From NCBI GenBank assembly GCA_004367505.1, contig SFCB01000172.1, positions 1 to 56,131 of the forward strand: a DNA stretch of 56,131 nucleotides, in the 5' to 3' direction. Below are positions 18,527 through 26,944 of this stretch, piece after piece. The first letter of the stretch is position 1. Every line of letters begins with the position of its first letter. The position numbers and the translations under genes are program-made. The notes under the pieces are model-generated. The model was given only the letters and a program-made list of their open reading frames with translations. It did no database searches and was not told the DNA's origin. The stretch comes from Chloroflexi bacterium OHK40. Lineage in GTDB: Bacteria; Chloroflexota; Chloroflexia; Chloroflexales; Chloroflexaceae.

Positions 18527-19474
18527 TCAGACCGGGTTTGGGATGACGCCCTTCGCGCCCGACAGGTCACAGTCACTGAGATCGACATCGCTCAGATCGG
18601 CGCCGGTGAGATCGGCATCGGCCAGGCTAGCCTCGCGCAGCACCACCCCCTGGAGTTGGGCGCCGCGAAGGCTACAGCCACTGAGGTTGGCCCGGCTCAG
18701 GTTGGCCCGGGTGAGGATCGCCCCGTCCAGGCACGCCCCGCTGAGGTAGGCGCCGCTGAGGTTGGCCTCGCTCAGGTCGGCGCCACTGAGGTTGGCCTCG
18801 CTCAGGTTCGCCTCGTAGAGGCTGGCGCCGATGAAGTTCGCATCGCTCAGCGTGGCATCACGCAGGTTGGCCCCGTGCATGCTGGCGCCGCTGAGGTTCA
18901 CACCGGCCATACTCGCGCCCGCCAGGCTCACCCGGTTGAGGTTAGCCCCGCTGAGGTTCGCGCCGCCAAAGTTCACCAACTGAGCTTCGCGCAGCTGAGC
19001 CTCGCTCAGGTTCGCGCCGATCAGAATAGTGTCGCGCAGGTCGGCGCCGCTCAGGTTGCAGAGGCTCAGGTTGGCACCGTAGAGGTTCGCGCCGCTGAAG
19101 TCGGCCGCGCCGAGGTTGGCGCCGCGCAAGTTGGCGCCACTGAGGTTTGCGTGCTCCAGGTTGGCCCAGGTGAGGTCGCTCTTGCGCAGATCGGTGTCGC
19201 TCAGGTCGGCACGGACGAGTTGGGCCCAACCGAGGCGGGCCTCACGCAGATTGGCCCAGCTCAGGTTGGCCGCGCCAAGCTCGCTCACGCTCAGATCGGC
19301 GCGGAAGAGGTTGGCATCGCTCAGGCGGGCACCGGCGAGATTGGACTCGCTGAGGTTGGCGCCACTCAGATTGGCGGCGCTCAGGTTGGCGCCACTCAGA
19401 TTGATACCAACCAGCCAGAGCGGGCCGGGGCGATTGAGTAGATCGAAGATCTGGTCCGGAGTAAGATCAGCCAT
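18527..19474 (-). CDS. Pentapeptide-repeat protein
   Basis: A 315-residue protein made almost entirely of A(N/D)LSx pentapeptides (about 55 units) from residue about 25 to the end. This predicts a long right-handed quadrilateral beta-helix of roughly 14 coils. A short helical cap, MADLTPDQIFDLLNRPG, precedes the repeats. The start at 19474 has GAGGAG six bases upstream. It follows the V4R gene by 20 bases and is probably cotranscribed. Some relatives mimic DNA and protect gyrase, but nothing here shows that. There is no signal peptide. Confidence 0.93.
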   Translation of the reverse strand: MADLTPDQIFDLLNRPGPLWLVGINLSGANLSAANLSGANLSESNLAGARLSDANLFRADLSVSELGAANLSWANLREARLGWAQLVRADLSDTDLRKSDLTWANLEHANLSGANLRGANLGAADFSGANLYGANLSLCNLSGADLRDTILIGANLSEAQLREAQLVNFGGANLSGANLNRVSLAGASMAGVNLSGASMHGANLRDATLSDANFIGASLYEANLSEANLSGADLSEANLSGAYLSGACLDGAILTRANLSRANLSGCSLRGAQLQGVVLREASLADADLTGADLSDVDLSDCDLSGAKGVIPNPV

Positions 19475-19494
19475 AGAGCGCTCCTCAGCTCGCA

Positions 19495-20172
19495 TTAGCC
19501 TGTTGGCACCCGGGGGGTTTTGCTAACCAGCCAGATCGAGGCGGGGGCACCCATGGAGCGGCAGGCCACCTGCTCCACCTCGAAATCTTTGCCAGTCTGC
19601 CAGTGGAGCGCCTCCTGGATGGCGCCCGTCTGGATCCAGCCGATAGGCTCGCCGGCAACCTTACCGGCGCTCATGGGGCAGTCGTAGTCGAGGTAGGCCC
19701 AGGCCTCGCCCCGGTCTTCGAGCTCGAGATGGCGCTCCTGGCCCACGGCCTGGCTGAGGCGGCGGAAGCCGGCCTGCATCGCCGAGAGACCCATCTTGAT
19801 CTGCGTGGAGACGGGGAGCACCTTGGATGCGAGCAAGGCTGCGGTGCCGAAAAGGGCGCCCTGGTGTTCGATCGCGTAGCGGGCGCTGCTGCGGCCAATG
19901 CGCAGGGCCATGCTGCGGGCGGCGCGCCCGAAGAAGTTGAGCAAACCGGCATTAAGCGAGGCGTAGTGATAGAGCGTGAGACCGGTGGTCACTTTGAGCT
20001 GCTCGGGCGGGTAGGCGGCGATGAACTGTTCCAGCTTTGCCTGGCGCAACACCACGGCGAGCCCGTTCTTGCCGATCACCTCTTCGGCGGCCAGGAGCGC
20101 CCAGCGCATATAGGCATCGACGAGGAGAATGTCGGTCGCCGGGTCATGATCGGTCCGGTCCCGGATCTCCAT
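19495..20172 (-). CDS. V4R (4-vinyl reductase-like) small-molecule-binding domain protein
   Basis: A 225-residue soluble protein. Its C-terminal 60 residues (CPMSAGKVAGEPIGWIQ, then EVEQVACRSMGAPASIWLV) follow the V4R pattern: an early Cys, a helix reading G-x-I-Q-E-A-L, and a Cys-x-x-M-G strand before the end. V4R domains bind hydrocarbons or act with bacteriochlorophyll 4-vinyl reductase BchJ. The N-terminal half is helical and unassigned. A ribosome site (AGAGGAG) lies eight bases before the ATG. It shares the strand with DUF3037 and HipA-like genes upstream (115-base gap) and the pentapeptide gene downstream. A sensor role is inference. Confidence 0.65.
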   Translation of the reverse strand: MEIRDRTDHDPATDILLVDAYMRWALLAAEEVIGKNGLAVVLRQAKLEQFIAAYPPEQLKVTTGLTLYHYASLNAGLLNFFGRAARSMALRIGRSSARYAIEHQGALFGTAALLASKVLPVSTQIKMGLSAMQAGFRRLSQAVGQERHLELEDRGEAWAYLDYDCPMSAGKVAGEPIGWIQTGAIQEALHWQTGKDFEVEQVACRSMGAPASIWLVSKTPRVPTG

Positions 20173-20287
20173 AGGCGCAACTCCTCTGCAAACCGGGCGG
20201 TGGACGGGCGCCGGGCGCCATGGTTGCTAGCATACCACGAGGGCGGCGCGCTGCGCTCGTCCCGGCACGACGGCACACCACTACCCC

Positions 20288-20671
20288 TCAGAGCACCATC
20301 CGAGTAAAGATCCGCTCAAGCGTCGCGGGCGGGTCGTCGCAGAGGCCAGTGTGTACGGGTGAGGGCTGGACGACAGTACTCCGTGGCGCTGTGAGCCAGC
20401 GGAAGCGTTCGTAGAGCGGGAGTTCGCCGATGGGGCCGGCAGCGGCGCCACCCCGACAAACAAGCGGGATGTGATCGAGCTGCGCGGCGATCGGTTCGAG
20501 ATCGAGCGTGGGCGCAAGCGCGCGCACCCGCCCGGCATCGAGCCGCAGGCGAGCCGCGAGGAAGCGACGCTGGCGGCAGAGCAACACCACGCCAACGTTT
20601 ACGAACTCGCCGCGCTCGACTCGCGGCACCACCCGGATGACCGCATACTCAAATGCGCTGAGCGCGGGCAT
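20288..20671 (-). CDS. DUF3037 family protein
   Basis: A 127-residue protein beginning SAFEYAVIRVVPRVERGEF and continuing VNVGVVLLC, the characteristic DUF3037 opening. The function is unknown. The start at 20671 has GAGGAGG six bases upstream and lies inside the end of the HipA-like gene, giving a 23-base overlap and probable coupling. DUF3037 genes are commonly found next to this kinase type, so the two probably act together, perhaps as an effector and partner. That is inference. Confidence 0.85.
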   Translation of the reverse strand: MPALSAFEYAVIRVVPRVERGEFVNVGVVLLCRQRRFLAARLRLDAGRVRALAPTLDLEPIAAQLDHIPLVCRGGAAAGPIGELPLYERFRWLTAPRSTVVQPSPVHTGLCDDPPATLERIFTRMVL

Positions 20672-21443
20672 CGACCGCCTCCTCGACAAACAGGCGCGGC
20701 GCCTGAACCCGCGTGAGCAGGTACTCGACGTAGGCGGCCCGCTGCTCCGCAGCGCTCGCCGGAAGTCCCTCGCCCATGGGCGTGTCACTCAGCCATGCCT
20801 CGGGCACGGCTGCCACCAGCCCCTCCACGAGATCGGGCGTCACCCGGGCGGCCAACTCGGCATCGACGGCGCGGATGTCACCGGCTGCGGGCAGGAGCAC
20901 ATGGTCCCGAATGGCCGGAAAGCGCGTGACGGCCCGCTCGCGCCAGTTCGCCCAGGTGTGGTGAACATAGAGCGCGGCGCCATGGTCGATCAGATAGAGC
21001 TGCCGGTGCCACAGCAGCAAATTGGTGTTACGCGGCGTACGGTCGACGTTGGTGATCAGCGCGTCGAACCAGACCACCCGGGCCGCCAGGTCAGCGTCCA
21101 CCCGGGGCACGTGCAGCGGGTCGAAGGCCAGGGCGCCTGGCAGATAATCGAGCGCCAGGTTCAGCCCGGCGCTCGCCTCCACCAGCGCCTGGATCTCCTC
21201 GTCGGGCTCGTTCCGACCCAGGGCCGGGTCGAGCTCGACGAGCACCAGTTCGGGCACCGGGAGGCCAAGGGCACGGCCAAGCTCGCCGCAGATCAGCTCG
21301 GCCACGAGCACTTTGGGGCCCTGGCCGGCACCCCGGAACTTCAGGACATAAAGGCCGTCGTCGTTGGCCTCGACGATCGCCGGAAGCGAGCCGCCCTCGC
21401 GCAGCGGCGTCACGTAGCGGGTAGCCATCACGGTGCGTAGCAT
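20649..21443 (-). CDS. HipA-like kinase (HipA_2 type)
   Basis: An approximately 264-residue protein of the short HipA-like kinase family. A nucleotide-binding Lys sits in YVLKFRG (about residue 35). The catalytic loop reads ITNVDRTPRNTN, with Asp at about 134 and Asn at about 141, and IDHG (Asp at about 153) takes the place of the metal-binding DFG. It lacks the long N-terminal lobe of HipA and no HipB-like HTH gene is adjacent. The start is uncertain: GTG at 21467, ATG at 21443 and ATG at 21428 are all open, none with a strong ribosome site. The gene overlaps DUF3037 by 23 bases. The kinase substrate is unknown. Confidence 0.83.
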   Translation of the reverse strand: MLRTVMATRYVTPLREGGSLPAIVEANDDGLYVLKFRGAGQGPKVLVAELICGELGRALGLPVPELVLVELDPALGRNEPDEEIQALVEASAGLNLALDYLPGALAFDPLHVPRVDADLAARVVWFDALITNVDRTPRNTNLLLWHRQLYLIDHGAALYVHHTWANWRERAVTRFPAIRDHVLLPAAGDIRAVDAELAARVTPDLVEGLVAAVPEAWLSDTPMGEGLPASAAEQRAAYVEYLLTRVQAPRLFVEEAVDARAQRI

Positions 21444-21517
21444 AGAGCTCTGGCTGATCCTCTTCACGATCGGGGTGGGCGATCCCGGCTGTCCGTCCAG
21501 GTTGCCGTGGCCGGGCG

Positions 21518-23317
21518 CTAGGGTGCCAGCCGGAAGATGTAGCCGGTTCGTGCCGGAAGGCTCGCGAGTGGCGTGTACCCCGTGACGCCGTTGGCATCCA
21601 CGCTGAGCGGCGCCGGGGCCGCTTCGGGCGCGCCGTAGATCGGCTGGAGCCCATAGGTGCCTGCGGGTAGCCCGCCGGCCGCCAGATCCAGCCTCACCCC
21701 GGTTGCCGGCTCCCCGCCAAAGTTGATCAGCACCAGGGCCAGATCGTCGCCAGCGCGGCGCAGAAATGCGGCCACGCTACCGCTATCGGCGCTGAACGGC
21801 ACGAAGTCGCCGGTGGCGAGGGCCGGGGTGGCTACGTGGAGATGCACCAGTTCGCGGTAGGTGTTGAGCAGCGACGCGGGATCGTCCTGCTGGGCGGCGA
21901 CATTCTTCTCCGAGTAGTCGGGCTGGGGGTTGCGCCAGGGCACCCCGGTGGTGAAACCGGCACTCGCCCCCCCCGTCCACTGCATCGGGGTGCGGATGTC
22001 CTCGTCGGGCTTCAGGCCAAGCTGGCCAAGCTCTTCGCCATAGTAGAGGAAGGGCATACCCGGAAGCGTCAGCAGAGCCAGGGCGGCCAGCTTCGCCTTC
22101 GTCACATCGTTGTCCAGCTGGTTCATGGCCCGGTTCTGGTCGTGGTTTGTGAGGAAAGGCGCCCAGCGCTGGAAGGGGAGGGCCAGATTGGCCGCCTGCA
22201 CCGCTTCGAGATAGGGACGGGCGAGGCCCACATCGGCGGCACCGAGGGCCTGGGCGCCGATATTGAACTCGAAGTAGTAGTCCATCTGGTCGGGGTAGTA
22301 GGGCGGCAGATTGGTCGGGTCACCATCAAAAATCTCGCCGACGGTGTAGGTACCGGGGAGCTCGGCCTCAAGGAAGGCCCGATACTCACGCAGCCACTGG
22401 TGCGTCTCGGGCGTGTTCTCCTGGGCAGCCTGGTACTCCACAAGATGCTTGATCGCGTCCATGCGGAAACCGGCCGCGCCCATCTCCGCGATCCAGAAGC
22501 GGCTGATCCGCCTGATCTCCTCGGACACGGCGGGGTTGCGGAAGTTCAGGTCGGGCATTTCGCTCCAGAAGAGGCCGTAGTAGAACTCATCGGCCACGGG
22601 TGAGGGGTGCCAGACCTCATTGTTGAAAGGCCCGCGATAGGTAGGTTTGACGGCCGACCACAAATACCAGTCGCGGTAGGGCGAGGCGGGATCGCGCAGG
22701 GCCTCCTGGAACCATGGGTGCTGGGATGAGGTGTGGTTGATCACCAGATCGATGATCACCTTGATGCCACGGCGCTCGGCCTCGGCCACCAGGCGCTTGA
22801 AGTCGTCGGCGGTGCCGTAATCGGGCTCCACGCTGTAGTAATCGACCGCGTCGTAGCCGTGATAGCTGGCAGCGGCGGTGATCGGCATAAGCCAGATGCA
22901 GGTGGCGCCGAGATCCTGGCGGCTGGCGGGATCGCCGTCGTTGATGTAGTCGAGCTTCTGGATGAGGCCGTTCAGGTCGCCGTTGCCGTCGCCGTCGCTA
23001 TCGTAGAAGGAGCGCACGAAGACCTCATAGCAGACGGCGCCGTCCCACCAGCCGGGCTGGAGCGCGAAGGGCGCGGCGGTGGGGCCCGGGGTGATTCGCG
23101 GCGGCGCCGTGGGCAGGCGCGGGTCGGGTGTTGGGGTTGCGCGGCGCGCAGGCGCGGTTGGAGCCACGGCAGGAGCGGTGGTCGCCGCCGCTGCTTGCGC
23201 GGGGGTAGGCACGACTGGCGGGCTCGCCTGGTCGGGAGCGGGCGTGGGGGCAGACGGCTGCCCACAGGCGGCAAGCAACGCCGCGCAGGCGAGCAGCAGG
23301 ATCAGCGGGCGGGGCAT
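21518..23317 (-). CDS. GH13 alpha-amylase-family lipoprotein
   Basis: A 599-residue secreted glycoside hydrolase acting on alpha-glucans. A lipoprotein signal is clear: a hydrophobic stretch followed by lipobox LAAC with the lipidated Cys at residue 18. An Ala/Pro/Thr linker runs to about residue 85. The catalytic (beta/alpha)8 barrel then shows the four GH13 regions: DLVINHTSSQHPW, GFRMDAIKH with the nucleophile Asp near 287, TVGEIF with the acid/base Glu near 326, and LTNHDQNR with the stabilising Asp near 391. A C-terminal beta domain follows. The start has GGAG five bases upstream. Alpha-glucosidase or maltogenic activity cannot be separated from amylase by eye. Confidence 0.92.
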   Translation of the reverse strand: MPRPLILLLACAALLAACGQPSAPTPAPDQASPPVVPTPAQAAAATTAPAVAPTAPARRATPTPDPRLPTAPPRITPGPTAAPFALQPGWWDGAVCYEVFVRSFYDSDGDGNGDLNGLIQKLDYINDGDPASRQDLGATCIWLMPITAAASYHGYDAVDYYSVEPDYGTADDFKRLVAEAERRGIKVIIDLVINHTSSQHPWFQEALRDPASPYRDWYLWSAVKPTYRGPFNNEVWHPSPVADEFYYGLFWSEMPDLNFRNPAVSEEIRRISRFWIAEMGAAGFRMDAIKHLVEYQAAQENTPETHQWLREYRAFLEAELPGTYTVGEIFDGDPTNLPPYYPDQMDYYFEFNIGAQALGAADVGLARPYLEAVQAANLALPFQRWAPFLTNHDQNRAMNQLDNDVTKAKLAALALLTLPGMPFLYYGEELGQLGLKPDEDIRTPMQWTGGASAGFTTGVPWRNPQPDYSEKNVAAQQDDPASLLNTYRELVHLHVATPALATGDFVPFSADSGSVAAFLRRAGDDLALVLINFGGEPATGVRLDLAAGGLPAGTYGLQPIYGAPEAAPAPLSVDANGVTGYTPLASLPARTGYIFRLAP

Positions 23318-23549
23318 CGGCGCTCCATGCAGGAACCGCGAAGGGCCGCGAAAGACGACTTCTGGCGTCGGCTGGCATTATACGCTATGGCAGACCGGGG
23401 CGGGAACGTGGGGTATCGTTCTGCGCCCACGTACAGCAACCTGCGGCGCCCCGTCTGATGGCGCTCCAGCGCCGTAAACGCAGATTCTGGCATGTCCGCC
23501 GTGGAGCCGGCTCGGGACGCACGGTCCCTACGCCGGCGGCGCCTGATGG

Positions 23550-24206
23550 CTAGCCAGCGGCGCCGGAGCGCAGTCGGGCCGCCAGATCGGCGAGGCCGGC
23601 GGCGAAGATCTGGGCGCCACCCTGGGCAGGGTGGCGCAGCCTGGTGTGGGGAATGCCGAGAGCCTCCAGCGCAGCGGCGGCCACCTTGCCCATGGCAGCC
23701 ACGGGCACCCCGTGAACAAGGGCGTAGACCCGTGCCAGGAAGGGTCGCCCGAGGGCCAACTCGGCGGCCCGTGGCAGGCGATTGCTCTGCTCATCGCCGG
23801 GACGGTGCGGGTGCAGCGGGTAGGCGTTCCAGCCCACCGCGAAGAGCCCATGCGCGCTGAGCTCACGGTACACAATCGTAGCCGTCTGCTCGGCGCTCAC
23901 GCGACCATCGTCGGTTGCCAGCGCAAAGCCTCGCTCCGCGCCGAACTGGCCAAGCGGCATGAGCCCTGCCAGGAGCAATCGCTCGCTCGTGAAGGGTACC
24001 CCGGTGCGCCGCGCGCCGTTGTAGCCCGGAGCCTCGCCAACCAGCAGCAGATCGGGGCCGCGCTCACGGGCCAGGCGTAGCGCCAGAGCCAGGTTGCGGC
24101 GGCGCAGGGCATTGCCCGGAGGCCCCTCGATCGCATACATATTTACCGCGTCGGGCGGCGCCGGCAGGGCCGCCAGATCCGCGATGAGCCCATCGATCGC
24201 GTCCAT
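23550..24206 (-). CDS. Uracil-DNA glycosylase superfamily protein
   Basis: An approximately 218-residue UDG-fold protein. The first active-site motif reads GEAPGYNGARRTGVPFTSER, the middle has WNAYPLHPHRPG, and the second motif is HPAQGG near the end. These match the UDG superfamily layout of a G-E-A-P-G loop and an H-P loop, but not classic family 1 or the 4Fe-4S families, since the paired cysteines are missing. The likely role is removal of deaminated bases. The start at 24206 is chosen by length; upstream ATGs near 24248 also exist. It diverges from the sugar kinase gene. Confidence 0.8.
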   Translation of the reverse strand: MDAIDGLIADLAALPAPPDAVNMYAIEGPPGNALRRRNLALALRLARERGPDLLLVGEAPGYNGARRTGVPFTSERLLLAGLMPLGQFGAERGFALATDDGRVSAEQTATIVYRELSAHGLFAVGWNAYPLHPHRPGDEQSNRLPRAAELALGRPFLARVYALVHGVPVAAMGKVAAAALEALGIPHTRLRHPAQGGAQIFAAGLADLAARLRSGAAG

Positions 24207-24338
24207 GGCACACACGGCTTCTGTCCTGTTCCTGTGCAGCAGCCCCATCATACCCGTGGCGCTCACAAGCGTCCAGAACTTATGGTACTCTGCCCTCCAT
24301 CCGCGTTCGCCGCCGTGCAGGCAGAAGTGAGGGCCGCG

Positions 24339-25304
24339 ATGAAGCGTCTGCTCGTGTGTCTCGGGGAGATCCTGATCGATTTCCTCCCACTGGAAGAGGA
24401 CGGTGAGGTCACCGGCTTCGCGCTGCACCCGGGGGGTGGGCCCTACAATGTGGCGGTAGGGCTGGCCCGCCTCGGGCAGCCTACCGCCTTCGTGAGCAAA
24501 GTGGGCGCCGACTTCTTCGGGCGCCGCCTGCGCCGCGCCGTGCGCGCGGAAGGGATCGATGACACCTGGCTCCTCGACTCGCCGGCACCGACGACACTGG
24601 CCTTCGTGGCCCACGAGGACGGCGAGCCCGCTTTCACCTTCTACGGCGAGGGCACGGCCGATACGCTGCTCACCACCGAGGACCTGCCCCCCGGGCTCTT
24701 CGAGCGCGCCAGCCTGCTGCATATCGGCGGGATCAGCCTGTTGCGTGGCAGCACCCCGGCGGCCGTCCTCGCCGCCGCCGAGCGGCTGCACGGTCACGCC
24801 CTCGTCTCCCTCGATATCAACGTGCGCCCGAAGCTCGTGCGGGATGAGCCCGCCTACCGCGCGACGATCGCCCGCGCCGTGGCAGCCAGCGATCTGCTCA
24901 AGCTCAGCGCCGCCGATGTGGCCTGGCTTGCGCCCGGCGCCGACCCGGCGGCCTACGCCAGGGAGCAGGTGGCCGCCGGTCCGGCGCTGGTGGCGCTCAC
25001 CCGTGGGGGCGACGGCGTGACCGGGCTCCGCCGCCGCGACGGCGCCCTGGAGGCCATCGATGTGCCGACGTTCCCCGTCGCGGTGGCCGACACCGTGGGC
25101 GCCGGTGATGCCTTCACGGCAGGGCTCCTCGCCGCCCTCGCCGAGCGTGGCGCACTCTCCCGGCCCGCCATTGCGGCCCTACCCACGGAAGAGCTCCAGG
25201 ACTGCCTGCGCTTTGGCGCGGCCACCGCGGCCATCGCCTGTACGCGCCCCGGGGCCAACCCGCCCCGCCGCGACGAGGTGGCCGCCTTCCTGGCCGAGCG
25301 CTAG
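24339..25304 (+). CDS. PfkB-family sugar kinase (fructokinase-like)
   Basis: A 321-residue ribokinase-fold enzyme phosphorylating a sugar, probably fructose. The first PfkB signature appears as GGGPYNVAVGLARLG near residue 30. The second, with the catalytic base, is DTVGAGDAFTAGLLA near residue 250. The early CLGEILIDFLP is typical of fructokinases of this group. GTGAGGG lies five bases before the ATG. The gene stands alone in its strand block, with a possible promoter in the 130-base gap shared with the glycosylase. Confidence 0.9.
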   Translation: MKRLLVCLGEILIDFLPLEEDGEVTGFALHPGGGPYNVAVGLARLGQPTAFVSKVGADFFGRRLRRAVRAEGIDDTWLLDSPAPTTLAFVAHEDGEPAFTFYGEGTADTLLTTEDLPPGLFERASLLHIGGISLLRGSTPAAVLAAAERLHGHALVSLDINVRPKLVRDEPAYRATIARAVAASDLLKLSAADVAWLAPGADPAAYAREQVAAGPALVALTRGGDGVTGLRRRDGALEAIDVPTFPVAVADTVGAGDAFTAGLLAALAERGALSRPAIAALPTEELQDCLRFGAATAAIACTRPGANPPRRDEVAAFLAER

Positions 25305-25416
25305 TACGACAGCGAGCGTTTGCGTTACCACAGCGGCCCCGGAGCGCGCGCCGGGCACGCCACTGCGCGGGTGGTGAAGGCGCCAGAGCTCCCCGGGCAT
25401 GGCTCCGCTTGCCCAG

Positions 25417-25435
25417 GATACCTACCTGGGGTATC
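25417..25435. promoter_or_regulatory. Operator-like dyad upstream of the thioredoxin-fold gene
   Basis: GATACC (25417-25422) and GGTATC (25430-25435) form a perfect 6-base inverted repeat with a 7-base centre, about 70 bases before the start codon. It could bind a dimeric regulator; no partner is identifiable. Confidence 0.35.
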
Positions 25436-25506
25436 ATGAGGTAGGGCCGGCATACCCGCGCCGCCCGGAATCCGTCCTCAATAAGCAAGAGAGAGAGTAC
25501 TAGCCG

Positions 25507-26115
25507 ATGGCTGTCACACGCGAGCGCTTCGAGCAGGGCCTCACCTACGAGGGCTACAAGGCACAGATGACGCGCAACCGCGAGCGCTTCGAGGAGAACG
25601 AGCGCACGGTCGTATTCGCCGAGGAGGACCTTCGCTTCTTCCGCCAGCTCCCCCAGGAGTTGCACGTCCTCGTGCTTGCCGAGGACTGGTGCGGCGACGT
25701 GATCAACAACCTGCCGGTGCTCGGCCGGCTCGCCGAGCTGAGCGGCAAGCTCAACCTGCGGGTCTTCCTGCGTGACCAGAACCTCGACATCATGGACCAG
25801 TACCTGAACGCGGGCACGTACCGCTCGATCCCGGTCTTTGTATTCTTCGATGAGGATTTCCGCGAGCTCGGCCACTGGATCGAGCGCCCGGCGCGCATCA
25901 GCGAGCTGCGGAGCGCGGCGATGAAGGAGCTCTTCGCCACCGCGCCCGAGCTCCAGGGCATTGCGCCGGACACCTCGCCAGCGCAGATGCCCGAGGCCGC
26001 CCGCGAGCGGATCATGCAGTTCTATGGCGCCTTCCGCGCCGAGCACCGCGCCACCTCCGACGCCGAGGTCGTGCGCGAGCTCCGCGCCCTGATCAGCCGT
26101 GGCCTCGGGCTCTAG
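25507..26115 (+). CDS. Thioredoxin-fold protein with a single active-site Cys
   Basis: A 202-residue protein of the thioredoxin-9-like group. The active-site region reads LAEDWCGDVINNLP: Trp-Cys-Gly-Asp, so the second Cys of CxxC is replaced by Asp. The cis-Pro loop is YRSIPVFVFF. A helical C-terminal extension follows (residues about 140-202). With one Cys it is more likely a thiol-binding or monothiol protein than a classic oxidoreductase. A weak purine-rich ribosome site (GAGAGAG) precedes the ATG. A SelW-like gene follows 324 bases downstream. Confidence 0.82.
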   Translation: MAVTRERFEQGLTYEGYKAQMTRNRERFEENERTVVFAEEDLRFFRQLPQELHVLVLAEDWCGDVINNLPVLGRLAELSGKLNLRVFLRDQNLDIMDQYLNAGTYRSIPVFVFFDEDFRELGHWIERPARISELRSAAMKELFATAPELQGIAPDTSPAQMPEAARERIMQFYGAFRAEHRATSDAEVVRELRALISRGLGL

Positions 26116-26149
26116 TTGCTCACCACGCTCATCGCGTCGGATGGGGGCT

Positions 26150-26177
26150 TCAGGGCGCCTCTGGTAGGGCGCCCTGA
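26150..26177 (+). terminator. Hairpin downstream of the thioredoxin-fold gene
   Basis: TCAGGGCGCC (26150-26159) pairs perfectly with GGCGCCCTGA (26168-26177) around an 8-base loop, 35 bases after the stop codon. No U-run follows, so termination is plausible but unproven. Confidence 0.4.
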
Positions 26178-26261
26178 GGGCCATTCCGCACCATCACCGT
26201 GGCCAACCACGATCGCAAGCCTATCCAGGTTGTGCATTCGGTGGGCTGAACGCACACACGG

Positions 26262-26333
26262 GAGCGCAATCGAGCCACCAGGTGGGCAGGATGCCCACGC
26301 TCCCAGGCCGGGCCGCACGACCCGGATGAATTG
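26262..26333. repeat. Dispersed repeat R2, copy B
   Basis: Shares ordered blocks with 11325-11405, including CACACGGGAGC, GATGCCC and CGCTCCCAGGCCGGG. The outer GGGAGC/GCTCCC arms are inverted. Both copies lie between genes. Confidence 0.6.
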
Positions 26334-26439
26334 CCTTCGTTGCACCCACGATTCGCTGATCGGCACCTCGTAGACCCGGCGTGCTGCGTCGATGCACGCG
26401 CGGCCAGGCATCGAGGTTCAATAGAAAAGGGGCAAACCG

Positions 26440-26709
26440 ATGGAGCTACCAACCGAAGGCCGCAAGCCGGTGAAGGTGAGCATCGTCTACTGCGCGTCCT
26501 GCGGCTACGAGCCCCAGACGCTTGAGCTCACCTCGGTGTTGATGAAGACCTTCCTCTACGATCTGTCGGCGATCGAGCTGATCCCCTGGGCCGACGGCGC
26601 CTTCGACGTCGTTGTCGATGGTGAGCTCGTCCACTCGATGTACCGCGATGGTGGCTTCCCCGAACACGAGACGGTGATCAACGCGGTGCGGGCTCGCCTG
26701 GGAGCATAG
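26440..26709 (+). CDS. SelW/Rdx-family thioredoxin-like protein
   Basis: An 89-residue protein of the SelT/SelW/SelH (Rdx) family. The redox motif near the N-terminus is YCASCGY, a CxxC in which both positions are Cys where eukaryotic SelW has Sec second. The C-terminal half (FDVVVDGELVHSM, then GGFPEHETV) matches the Rdx conserved F-x-V-x-x-D-G...F-P pattern. AGGGG lies seven bases before the ATG. A redox-sensing or thiol-exchange role is known for the family in general; the partner here is unknown. Confidence 0.88.
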   Translation: MELPTEGRKPVKVSIVYCASCGYEPQTLELTSVLMKTFLYDLSAIELIPWADGAFDVVVDGELVHSMYRDGGFPEHETVINAVRARLGA

Positions 26710-26908
26710 GCCCCGTCGCACCCTGACCAGGGGCGGAGACGACAGCGGAGATGACAGGGCGTCTGGCCTGCCAGCGGGCCGGGCGCCCTGTCAACGTCGG
26801 CGCCGGCATCCGGGGAATTGGTAGCAATTCTCAGCGCCCCGGATGACCAGTTGCTGCCCACGCCAGACGCGGAGCCTGCACCCCCGGCGACGATCCAGGC
26901 GACGCCTG

Positions 26909-26917
26909 TGGTATGAT
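26909..26917 (+). promoter_or_regulatory. Extended -10 upstream of the small membrane protein
   Basis: TGGTATGAT combines a TG-n extension with TATGAT (26912-26917). Transcription near 26924 would leave a leader of about 20 bases before the ATG at 26945. Confidence 0.5.
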
Positions 26918-26944
26918 GCCACTGGCTGTCTGAAGAGGGGTGAT

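Larger units (their letters stand above)
26116..26439. other. Intergenic region with hairpin and dispersed repeat R2
   Basis: The gap begins with a 10-bp hairpin (26150-26177) after the thioredoxin-fold gene, then a copy of repeat R2 (about 26262-26333). No gene is seen. Confidence 0.6.

Noticed and set aside
18458-19441. 327-codon plus-strand frame with repeated VGxAEVG units
   Set aside because: The repetition is the mirror of the pentapeptide repeats on the minus strand.
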